Source of the DNA: JAISGQ01 sp045604155 | GTDB taxonomy: Bacteria > Bacillota > Clostridia > Oscillospirales > Acutalibacteraceae | Assembly (NCBI GenBank): GCA_045604155.1 | Contig: JAZUNN010000030.1 | Span: 1-64,000, forward strand | Reading direction: 5' to 3' | DNA: 64,000 bases | Part shown: piece by piece, positions 1 through 8,100 of the stretch | Numbering within the stretch: position 1 is the stretch's first letter | Layout: every line of letters starts with the position of its first letter | Made by a program: the position numbers and the translations under genes | Notes under the pieces: model-generated | The model's database searches: none | What the model was told of the DNA's origin: nothing | The model's input: only the letters and a program-made list of their open reading frames with translations

Positions 1-1063
1 CGGTATGGTTTTATACTGGATGCTCAACGAACGCCGTTCTCCATTTCTTCCTCTGCCTCCGCAGGTCCCGACTGCCTCACAGGATAACGATGCCCGACAT
101 CGTCGGATGAACGGAGAAAAATTCCCTGCACCAGCCAACGGCAGCGATGAACTCAGACGCATAGTTTTAAAGGCCTGTGAATTCAATCCAAATAACAGAT
201 ATTCATCTCCCGAAGAAATGAAAAACGATTTGGAAAGGGTGCAATCTCACGGCTCAGGCTTTACATATCAGAATGTACCTGAAGAGTCATACAAATCACA
301 CCCCGAAAACGACTATGCCCCATCATCGTCATACGATTCAGCCTCCTATGACGATGATAAATCCATAGGAAATTCATGGAATGACGAGGAATACAGCATA
401 TACTCTTGCCCAAATAACAAAGATGAAAACCGTTCATATTCTTCGCCAAAAGATACTGAACCCGATATCTCTGATCCTAAAAAGGATGCGCTGGTTGATT
501 ATGTGTTATGTCATTTCGACGAAAAGCATAAAATCAATCTGAGAGAGTTCCCCTTTTCCCTGACACGTATAAAAAATGAAATAAACGACAACTACTCTTC
601 TTTTCTGTCGTCAGGAACGCTGACATTGAATCTTCCCTATATTGCATCAGATAGCACCGGGCCGCTGCATCTTCAGCTTACTGTAAGAAAAGAGGATCTT
701 ACGGAATTTTCATCTGAAGACAAGGAAAAACAATCTTCCAAAAATAAAGTATATTTTATTGTAAAAGGCTCAAGGAATCCTCTAAAACCCGCCAACGGAA
801 CCATCTACCGGTTTACTGTTGATGGTAAAGAGCGTGTTACTGTTCTTGCAGAATCCTATAACGCAGGCCAATCTTTGATGATAAAAGAAGGAGTTCACAA
901 ATTAACCGTAGAGGTTTTTGGCGCTTATTCTAAAACCTTTTCGTCACCTATATGGAAAAGGGAAGATGTTCCTTTCAAGGTCGTCAGTAACAAGAGAACT
1001 TATATCACCGCTAACCGACCCGGTATATTGGTTTCGCTGTATGTCGACATAGCCATGTTCTGA
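1..1063 (+). CDS. Ser/Thr protein kinase, C-terminal part (cut by left edge)
   Basis: The frame is open from the first bases and runs into a stop at 1063, so the N-terminus lies outside the window. The first ~80 residues match the end of a bacterial Ser/Thr kinase C-lobe: the stretch NPNNRYSSPEEM is the same landmark as PKNRYSSPAEM in the complete kinase at 38638-40404, which makes the two paralogues. A Ser/Asp/Tyr-rich, probably disordered linker follows (residues ~85-160), then a beta-rich domain of ~190 residues with no membrane segment. The kinase is therefore probably cytosolic, unlike its membrane-bound paralogue. It converges on the T7SS operon and ends in a shared terminator. The catalytic loop cannot be inspected. 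Target unknown; EssC and the ABC transporter here carry FHA domains that could read its output (inference). Confidence 0.7.
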   Translation, partial: GMVLYWMLNERRSPFLPLPPQVPTASQDNDARHRRMNGEKFPAPANGSDELRRIVLKACEFNPNNRYSSPEEMKNDLERVQSHGSGFTYQNVPEESYKSHPENDYAPSSSYDSASYDDDKSIGNSWNDEEYSIYSCPNNKDENRSYSSPKDTEPDISDPKKDALVDYVLCHFDEKHKINLREFPFSLTRIKNEINDNYSSFLSSGTLTLNLPYIASDSTGPLHLQLTVRKEDLTEFSSEDKEKQSSKNKVYFIVKGSRNPLKPANGTIYRFTVDGKERVTVLAESYNAGQSLMIKEGVHKLTVEVFGAYSKTFSSPIWKREDVPFKVVSNKRTYITANRPGILVSLYVDIAMF

Positions 1064-1085
1064 CGCATCCATAAGTCATATAAAA

Positions 1086-1143
1086 TCACAATAAAAAATG
1101 ACCAGGCTCGCAGTTATCCGAGACTGGTCATTTTTTATTGTGA
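1086..1143. terminator. Bidirectional terminator between kinase and T7SS operon
   Basis: A perfect 20-bp inverted repeat (1086-1105 and 1124-1143) whose arms contain AAAAAATGACCAG and CTGGTCATTTTTT. The T runs on both strands suit termination of the convergent genes on either side. Confidence 0.85.
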
Positions 1144-1201
1144 AACATTTTGTTCCATTGTACTCCAAACGGTTGTATGAACTCGTTTTCATTCCGGCTT
1201 A

Positions 1202-1486
1202 TTATTCCTTCTCTGCATCATGCAGGGTCTTACGAATAAGAAGCAGATCCTCCATAGGCTTAAATGCATCTGTACGATATCCTTCAAACAGCACTTCCGT
1301 TATGTCTGTCATCTGAAAACCAAGCTGCATGCCGATGTTTACGTTGCCAACAGGATACGGAACTCCAACATAATCAACTACCAGACCGGGCTTTGCAGCA
1401 GATTGCTGAAGAAACCCGAAAATCATAACAGGATTGTTGACCTCACGTATTTTTACTACAGATCCAATAGGTAAAATTAAATTCAT
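1202..1486 (-). CDS. DUF4176-family protein (T7SS LXG-associated chaperone family)
   Basis: A 94-residue protein beginning MNLILPIGSVVKIRE, the typical DUF4176 opening (ILPIGSVV), followed by a small beta-rich body. DUF4176 proteins occur beside LXG effectors of firmicute T7SSb loci, and members in Streptococcus have been described as chaperones that target LXG toxins for export. Here the gene is the last of the T7SS operon, 17 bp after the large helical candidate effector, exactly where such a partner is expected. The start is supported by GGAGGGA upstream. Family assignment is from motif recognition; the chaperone role is by analogy. Confidence 0.75.
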   Translation of the reverse strand: MNLILPIGSVVKIREVNNPVMIFGFLQQSAAKPGLVVDYVGVPYPVGNVNIGMQLGFQMTDITEVLFEGYRTDAFKPMEDLLLIRKTLHDAEKE

Positions 1487-1503
1487 TTACTGATCCCTCC
1501 GTT

Positions 1504-2796
1504 TTATTCTCCGAAAATTGAATTCCAGACCCTGCCGGAAACATCCTTGATACCTGATCCGATATCTTTTAATGCTGTTGAGCCAAATTTCTTTACAGCA
1601 TTTCCTATTCCTCCGGATTCTTCGACGAAATCAGAAATGTTATTTACATGCTCTTTTCCTTCATTGAAAAGGATTTTGGCATTTTCAGCCATATAATTTG
1701 CTGATCCCCCAAAATCTTCTGATGCCGTTTCATAGAAATTCTTCACAGCATTTCCTATGCCTCCGGAATCCTTGACAAAGCTGACTATTTCCTTGCCTCC
1801 GTTATATAGACCTTCCCATAAACCGCCTTGTTCTTCGTAATATGTAGATGCGTACTGCTTCATGTCTTCATCGCCGGTTATCAGTCCATAGAAATCACCA
1901 AGGGCAATATTCGCTACATCTCCAATATCCTCAGCACCACACTCATCATAATAATACTCACTGATTCCAGGTATCAGCTTAACATATTTTTCTATTTCCG
2001 AACCGGCTGTGTCAAGGATAGGCTGAGCTGTAATATTCCAAACTATTTTACCGAAATTCTCAAAGCTGGGATCAAGACAGAATTCAGTTACTCCTTCTGC
2101 TGTATTTTCTGTCAGATTAATGACATATTTTGCATATTTGGAAACATCTGAACTATCAATTATTACACCTTGTATATCTTCTGCAATTATTTTGACTGCA
2201 GCTTTAACTCCATTCTCACCAAGTTCTTCCAAAGCGCCCATATAATCGCCTTCCATTATTTTCGTGGCAATAGCTATGGGGTCCTTTATTTCTTTAATTG
2301 GTTTAATCGCACCTCCGATTTTACTACCAATCAACTTAAGCCATGCTTCCTGTGAAGAGGATAATTCGCCATTTATTTTCTCTTTTAATGCTTCAACGTC
2401 CGACAAGAATCCACGGAAATCCTGAATGGAATCTTTTGCAGAATCCATCATGCTGGATTTAAGATAATCCCACACCATTTTCGATGAAAAAAACGAAGAA
2501 CTCGATCCTGAAAACCTTGTTGCCCACGCAGCGTCAAACTGAAGGGCTGTTTCTGCTACGTAATTGGATTTATTAGCACTGTTTTGAAGCATTTTCAGTG
2601 CACCGACAAAACTTTTCTGTGCACTTGATATCTTTCCACTGAAATTATTAGAAAGAAGATCACTCCAACTGCTGTTAACTCCTTGAAGGTCGGAGGTGAT
2701 ATTGCTGAACAGCGATTCATATGATGCATGCAAATTCATCATTTCCTGACTCTGCTCCAACAGCAACTCTGGATTAAGCTCAAATAAATCTGACAT
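1504..2796 (-). CDS. Candidate T7SS effector, LXG/WXG-like N-terminus, 430 aa
   Basis: Residues ~1-110 are predicted helical with the look of a WXG100/LXG targeting domain (NPELLLEQSQEMMNLHASYESL, a turn with SSWSDLLSNNFSG, then a second long helix). The middle and C-terminal parts are Gly/Ala-rich amphipathic segments. Two near-repeats, GGIGNAVKNF and GGIGNAVKKF, lie near residues 340 and 395 and are also visible as a DNA duplication. No nuclease, NADase or lipase motif was recognised. The gene sits between a WXG-like protein and the DUF4176 gene, matching LXG effector loci. There is no obvious immunity gene in the operon. A membrane-active or structural role is possible but unproven. RBS AAGGAGG precedes the start. 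Confidence 0.65.
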   Translation of the reverse strand: MSDLFELNPELLLEQSQEMMNLHASYESLFSNITSDLQGVNSSWSDLLSNNFSGKISSAQKSFVGALKMLQNSANKSNYVAETALQFDAAWATRFSGSSSSFFSSKMVWDYLKSSMMDSAKDSIQDFRGFLSDVEALKEKINGELSSSQEAWLKLIGSKIGGAIKPIKEIKDPIAIATKIMEGDYMGALEELGENGVKAAVKIIAEDIQGVIIDSSDVSKYAKYVINLTENTAEGVTEFCLDPSFENFGKIVWNITAQPILDTAGSEIEKYVKLIPGISEYYYDECGAEDIGDVANIALGDFYGLITGDEDMKQYASTYYEEQGGLWEGLYNGGKEIVSFVKDSGGIGNAVKNFYETASEDFGGSANYMAENAKILFNEGKEHVNNISDFVEESGGIGNAVKKFGSTALKDIGSGIKDVSGRVWNSIFGE

Positions 2797-2814
2797 TTTT
2801 TCTTCCCCTCCTTC

Positions 2815-3306
2815 TTACTTTCCCATAAAAGCATCTACAATGCCTCCGAACGACACAATATCAATGCCTTTATCGACTGTATCAGCACCAAACCCCGTTC
2901 TTGCTCCCTGTAAAAATGATTTTGCTTTATCGATCACAGAAATGTTGTTAACAACAGGCGGCTTATTTACCATTGTAGTTACAGGGGTTCTTGACAAAAA
3001 CTGTGCAATAGGAGCATCTACCTTATCAAAGCTTCTGTATATAAGATTTTCCACCTCAATAAATTGCTGTGAAGCATAATTGATATTATTGTAAAAACTT
3101 TCCGCATCTGCCTGAAGTGTCAGTGACTGACTTCGATTATGTGTTGTGTTGTTATTGATTTCCGTACGTTCCGGGCATTGCCAATCGTTATGAATTACAA
3201 CACTGTTAAGTAAATTTGCTGCCTCAGAAAGCATTTCATTCGCACGTTTTGCAATCTGTACGACACTTTCAAGCTCATCAGTATTCAAATCAATAATCAC
3301 AGACAT
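2815..3306 (-). CDS. WXG-like small helical T7SS-associated protein, 163 aa
   Basis: Residues 1-105 read as two helices around a turn (VVIHNDWQCPERTEINN) with a conserved-looking Trp, as in WXG100-type proteins, though the exact WxG is missing. The tail (AIGAPI-type region and GARTGFGADTVDKG) is Gly-rich. It lies 18 bp upstream of the candidate effector, in the position taken by LXG-associated helical partners (Lap proteins) in other firmicutes, so a heterodimer partner role is likely. No sequence family could be named with confidence. Start is preceded by GGGGGTT. Confidence 0.55.
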   Translation of the reverse strand: MSVIIDLNTDELESVVQIAKRANEMLSEAANLLNSVVIHNDWQCPERTEINNNTTHNRSQSLTLQADAESFYNNINYASQQFIEVENLIYRSFDKVDAPIAQFLSRTPVTTMVNKPPVVNNISVIDKAKSFLQGARTGFGADTVDKGIDIVSFGGIVDAFMGK

Positions 3307-3319
3307 ATATTAACCCCCA

Positions 3320-3616
3320 TTAAAATGAATTGCGGATGCGAGTAGCACACTCTGTATCTACGCTCTCAAATTTTTCAACTGCATCCTGAGCATAACTCTT
3401 GAACAAGGTTAATATTCCGCCTAGTTGCTTTGCTTGTTCAATATATTCGGTCATCATTGAATCAAAAGCATTTTTGGCATCACCTTTCCAGGTTGCCAAA
3501 ATCGAAGAATTAAGTGACTCCATTCTGGCATTAAGAGCCTCATATTCATTTATTCTTCCATTCAGGTTACTGATATAAGATCGCAAATTATCTAGTTCAA
3601 CTTTAATTCGTCCCAT
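3320..3616 (-). CDS. WXG100-family protein (ESAT-6-like)
   Basis: A 98-residue helical hairpin with WKG at the turn (SSILATWKGDAKNAFDSMM), the WXG100 signature. The frame is open further upstream, but the start chosen, MGRIKVELDNL at 3616, has TAAGGAGGATT 9 bp upstream and yields the normal ~100-residue length; the longer start would overlap the preceding gene. WXG100 proteins are secreted as dimers and are substrates and structural partners of T7SS. This is the second WXG100 of the operon (the other at 4577), suggesting a heterodimeric pair or two effector-specific partners. Confidence 0.85.
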   Translation of the reverse strand: MGRIKVELDNLRSYISNLNGRINEYEALNARMESLNSSILATWKGDAKNAFDSMMTEYIEQAKQLGGILTLFKSYAQDAVEKFESVDTECATRIRNSF

Positions 3617-3630
3617 AAAACGAATCCTCC

Positions 3631-3927
3631 TTAGCCTTTGATGCGCCATGCGTGGGCATCGTCAACGTTCTGATAGTGAATAATCGTTTTTTCCAGCAGA
3701 GCAATTGAAGTCTGCAGACTGCGGATAAGCCGATCTGTTCTCTGCTGCAGCTCCGTTGACTTTTCCACTATAGCACTACCGGTCTGTCCGCTCATACTTT
3801 CCGCACAGGCTATCAGCTGGGCAATCGCATGCCTTGCATTTTTAAGCCGTTGTATCGCCTGATTCATCTTTGAAATATCTGATCTAGCAACAGCTTCATC
3901 TATGACATAAGTATCAAACATTGCCAT
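3631..3927 (-). CDS. Small helical T7SS-associated protein, 98 aa
   Basis: All-helical by composition, size of a WXG100/Lap-type partner (98 residues), but without WxG; the turn region reads ESMSGQTGSAIVEKS. It begins one base after the stop of the 210-residue gene upstream (3928) and ends just before the next WXG100 gene, so translation is probably coupled. It most resembles the divergent WXG-like proteins encoded beside LXG effectors. Family and function are inferred from position and shape only. Confidence 0.55.
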   Translation of the reverse strand: MAMFDTYVIDEAVARSDISKMNQAIQRLKNARHAIAQLIACAESMSGQTGSAIVEKSTELQQRTDRLIRSLQTSIALLEKTIIHYQNVDDAHAWRIKG

Positions 3928-4560
3928 TTATTCTCCCTTCAGCATATATTTAATCTTTTCTGCTGCCTGTTCATCATTAATGACTGCAGTATTACCGTCC
4001 GAATCCTCAGTGCACAACACATCATCCTGCTCGACAATCAGCAAGGAAGTGCTCTCGACATCAACAACTGCACGTTTCGCAATTATTATACGGGTTATCA
4101 GATTTTCATTTAGCCCATCCTTGGGTAATTGTTTCGCAGTATGTTTACCCACAGCATCATGAATTATTTCCTGCAGAATCTGTTCAGTTACATGGCTTAG
4201 CGAAAATACACCGTTATCGATATTCACCATGGTACAGTCACCATCAAGATAATGAAATTTTTTTGCATATTTTTTTTGACTTTCTTCTGAAGCTATAACA
4301 TCAAGACTTGTTTCCAATCTGCCGAAAAATACACATTCAAGCATTTTTTTTAGTTTCGGATCTATAGACATTTCACTATTCAGTTTCTTGCTCACAAGAC
4401 GTCTTCGCGATAGATTGAGGATGCATTTGTCTTTTACCGCATTAAAATTGCGCTGAATTTCGTGCAGTGATGCTATATAATCAAAGTCAATAAATTCTGC
4501 ATTCATCAATACGCCAAGAAAAAACAGCTCTTCGGGGCTAATAATAATTTCATTTACCAT
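3928..4560 (-). CDS. T7SS-locus cytoplasmic protein, 210 aa, unknown family
   Basis: Starts MVNEIIISPEELFFLG, no signal peptide or membrane segment. The opening, a short strand then an acidic E-E-L-L-type helix, recalls the start of mycobacterial EspG chaperones (a target-specific chaperone for PE/PPE substrates) and of unnamed firmicute proteins found between WXG100 genes. Its place among the WXG100 genes fits a substrate-handling factor. The resemblance is slight and I would not transfer the EspG name without a structural comparison. RBS GAGGGG precedes the start. Confidence 0.5.
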   Translation of the reverse strand: MVNEIIISPEELFFLGVLMNAEFIDFDYIASLHEIQRNFNAVKDKCILNLSRRRLVSKKLNSEMSIDPKLKKMLECVFFGRLETSLDVIASEESQKKYAKKFHYLDGDCTMVNIDNGVFSLSHVTEQILQEIIHDAVGKHTAKQLPKDGLNENLITRIIIAKRAVVDVESTSLLIVEQDDVLCTEDSDGNTAVINDEQAAEKIKYMLKGE

Positions 4561-4576
4561 GATTATCCCCTCACAA

Positions 4577-4882
4577 TCAATAACTACTGTTAGAAATCTG
4601 AGATGCTAATGCCTGATCCCTTTCTGCAACGTCATCTCTGAATGCAGCCATTTCGGTGGCATAGCTTTCAATCTCGTCTGAAAACTGCATGAAAGTGGAG
4701 CGCTTTTCTTCATATTTATTTTTCATCGCAACCTGCGCATTGCCTTTCCATACTGAGTCAAGGCTGTTTATTGTAGTTTCGATAATTCTCAGAGCATCGT
4801 CAAAATCTTCTTTTGCCTGCCTGATTCGCGAGATTGCATTATTAAGGCCCTGCTGACTAACTTTTATGTGATTTGATGACAT
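4577..4882 (-). CDS. WXG100-family protein (ESAT-6-like, EsxA type)
   Basis: A 101-residue protein with two predicted helices and WKG at the turn (INSLDSVWKGNAQVAM), followed by the YxxxD/E-like export tail region near the second helix end (FSDEIESYATEMAAFRDD). This is the canonical EsxA architecture. Directly follows yukD, an order common in firmicute T7SS loci. RBS AAAGGTGG precedes the start. Confidence 0.9.
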   Translation of the reverse strand: MSSNHIKVSQQGLNNAISRIRQAKEDFDDALRIIETTINSLDSVWKGNAQVAMKNKYEEKRSTFMQFSDEIESYATEMAAFRDDVAERDQALASQISNSSY

Positions 4883-4900
4883 TTATTTTCCACCTTTCTT

Positions 4901-5164
4901 TTATTTCATATCAATGTGATCTCCGTTCCATATTCCGAGCTGTTCAAAAGTTTCGTGCGGTTCAAAATAACTCTCGAGCCTGCGGCAATAAAGCCGTAAT
5001 TCGGACGGGATCAGATCAATTTTGCCATTGGTATAGCCTCTCAATGTTCTACATATATGTACTATTAGAGTTCTGGCGGGAACATTGCATGGAATTTCCA
5101 TGTCGTAACTTCTTTCTCCATTGGAATAATAAAAAGAAAGTGTTACAATTACTGTTTTTACCAT
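4901..5164 (-). CDS. YukD/EsaB-like ubiquitin-fold T7SS protein
   Basis: An 87-residue protein with beta-grasp spacing: initial strand VKTVIVTLSFYY, a central helix (ARTLIVHICRTLRG), and an ending LGIWNGDHIDM that matches the YukD ending (LGVRTGDILEL type). YukD/EsaB is a cytoplasmic ubiquitin-like protein needed for firmicute T7SS activity. Begins 10 bp after essC with AGGAGGA as RBS. Confidence 0.85.
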   Translation of the reverse strand: MVKTVIVTLSFYYSNGERSYDMEIPCNVPARTLIVHICRTLRGYTNGKIDLIPSELRLYCRRLESYFEPHETFEQLGIWNGDHIDMK

Positions 5165-5174
5165 ACACGTCCTC

Positions 5175-8100
5175 CTAATTGATCTTCATACGCTTTATTC
5201 GAATTACCCTTCCGCAATCAAAAACAATGCCATCTCCTGACGCTATGATTTTTGACTTCTCTTCGGCTGAAAGCATATTCTGAACAAAATAGTTATGATT
5301 TCGAATTTTTCCTCCGATACATACACCTTTCTGCCAATTGACTTTAGCAGAGCTTGCGTCTGTAATTTCAGGGTTATCAACAAATGCAATGGTAAGACTT
5401 TCGGTATACATATATCGGGATATGTCATCCGTACACCCTGATGCAATGGCAATAACACCTAAATCCGACGTGCTATGACAGATATTCAGAAGCAAACTCT
5501 GATTTTCATCTGATAAAGCCTGCATAACCATATGCATTTCATTAATAATAATGCATATCTGAGGATATTGCATCATTAATGAGTTTTCGCCGGATATCCC
5601 ACTTTCACACTGCTGCTCAAAAAGAGCATTTTCACGCCGACAAAGTTCATCTCCGAGCAACGCAACAGCCTGATTCATCTTTTCTTTCGTAGCATAAAAA
5701 GTCGATCTCGGAATCAGCTCGGAAAGTTCGCTGTTTCCATCAAGTACATATATCTGATTATCCGACCTTGTCGCCAGTAATTCTGCTATGGATTTTATGA
5801 ATTCTGAACCATCCTGCCGTTCAAGCGATGATACAAGCATACAATGCTTCTGTTCCAGATTCATAAACAGCGGCTCGGATTTTGCATAGTCAATACCTAT
5901 GGGCAAAATATTTCTTGTGATATAGTACTCAGCCATATCTGCAACCGTCACAGAATCAGGCACAGATTTTATCTTTGGTTTTTCTTTGCCTGACCAGCAT
6001 TTTTTCATGTTGCCTATCAGAATTTCAATAGCGTCCTGATTCTTGCCATCTTCTTCAGATTCCATATAAATTGCCGTCTGCATCTCACAAATCGAGGAAT
6101 CACGCATCAATGCACGGCCGGGATTGCTAGGCGGTTTGCTTCCCTCCGGGAATTCTGAAACAGCAACCCTGTAATCGTTGTAGTCCGTCATATGCAGCGC
6201 AATGCACCCTCCTATATTGGTACGAAGGTTCATACTGGTCTTATTTATATTATTGCTTGTGAAAACAAGGTGTATTCCGCAATCTGATCCGGTTATACTC
6301 AGGTCAATCAGGAAAGCATCTGTTTCATTATAAATTGTAGAAAGCCTGAGTAGGTTATCAATAACGATAAATATCGCAGGCATATCATTTTTTTTGCTCC
6401 AATATTTATTAAAATTAGATACTTTCTCCTTTTCAAAGATAAGTTTTCTGCGTGCAATCTCAGCTTGAATATGCTCCATAAACCGTATTAGCTTATCTTC
6501 CTCATTTTCCTGAATAACCATTGACACATGCGGCATATTGTTGAAAACACTCAGACTTCTTCCTCCAAAGTCCAGAATGTACAAATTGACATCCGACGGA
6601 GAAAACTGCATACCCATACTTAAAATCATAGTTTTTAGCAATGTCGTTTTTCCTGTTGCAGGTCCGCCATATATGCCGTAATGAGTTGTTTCGGTAAATT
6701 CCATGCACCTTACGCCTTGAGCCTGCATAGAAGGCTGATCGTAAATTCCGATCGGCACATCAAGACGCAGAGGAGTAATCTCTTCTGGCCAGCCTGCTCC
6801 GGTAAATCTGCGCCGGATTTCCAGCATATGAAGAGGAAGCACTGCAGGAAGTTCCGGCTTCCACGGCCCTTTAAGTGGTTCAATTTTTGCGACTTTAGCT
6901 TGTTCAGAAATATGTGTTACGATTGCCGATAGCTGATCGATGCCAACATTCTGTTTTCTGCGTATGCTTTCAGTATCGGACTGGATTCGTTCACCACTGA
7001 CGTCAACAATACTTACCTGATTTGTGTACTGAAGCATTACATCTTTATTTGCGGTGTATTCTGCACCGCTCCAATAGGACTGGAAAAGATCGAACATTTC
7101 ATCCTCACCTATTCGAACATAGGCACGTCCACGCTGAGTGATTCCCGCTGCTTCAGGTCTCTTCAGAAGCTCTTTACTGTCCTGAATGCTGTTTACCTTC
7201 ATACATATTCTGAAGCGTGAGTTACTGTCGATTTGATCATCCACAACACCCGTAGGACGTTGCGTTGCCAGCACCAGATGTATTCCTACGCTTCGCCCCA
7301 CTCTAGCAAGGGAGCTAAGCTCCTTCATAAATTCAGGCTCTTCCTTTTTCAGTTCTGCAAATTCATCGGACACAATGATAAGATGCGGCATCGGTTCATG
7401 TGCTTTTCCGGAATAATGCAGCTGCAGATACTGATCTATATCATCCACACCCGGGTAGCTTTCAAGCAGCTTCATTCTGCGCTTTGCCTCTCGCTTGAGA
7501 GATACCAGTGATCTTGAGATATTGGAATCAATATTTGTTATTTTACCGACAACATGCGGCAACGCCTCTAGTTTATTTGCCATTCCACCGCCTTTGTAGT
7601 CGATAATTACAAAATTAACATAATGAGGATGATAATTTACAGCCATGGACAGAATCCATGTGCGAAGCAGTTCACTTTTGCCTGATCCCGTTGTTCCTGC
7701 TATCAGACCGTGTGCTCCGTGAGATTTATAATGGATATCCAAGCAAAACTGATTGCCGTTTGCCATAACGCCTATAGGCGCTGCCAGAGAATCGGTTACG
7801 ATGTTTTTTCTCCAACGTTCAAGAATATTCAGATCCTCAATTTTTTTGACATTCAGTCCATCAAGGAAAGTAATTGAGCTGGGCAATGCGTTGATCTGAT
7901 TATTGCTTTCCATCTCAATAGCTGCCATTCTGCGGGCAAAAGAACCAAATTGCGAAGAAGTTACAGCTGTGTCCTTGCTGAATATACATTTCTTATTTAC
8001 GTTCTTTTTTCCGTAAATACTTGGAAATTCGTCTGTAAGATCAATAAAAAAGCTGCATTCCTGCGGGAGATAATAAATTTCATCATACATAAAAATCGTT

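Noticed and set aside
1..1063. Left-edge kinase as an EssB-like pseudokinase of the T7SS
   Set aside because: It lacks a membrane helix, lies on the opposite strand, and its C-lobe motif is closer to the true kinase at 38638-40404.
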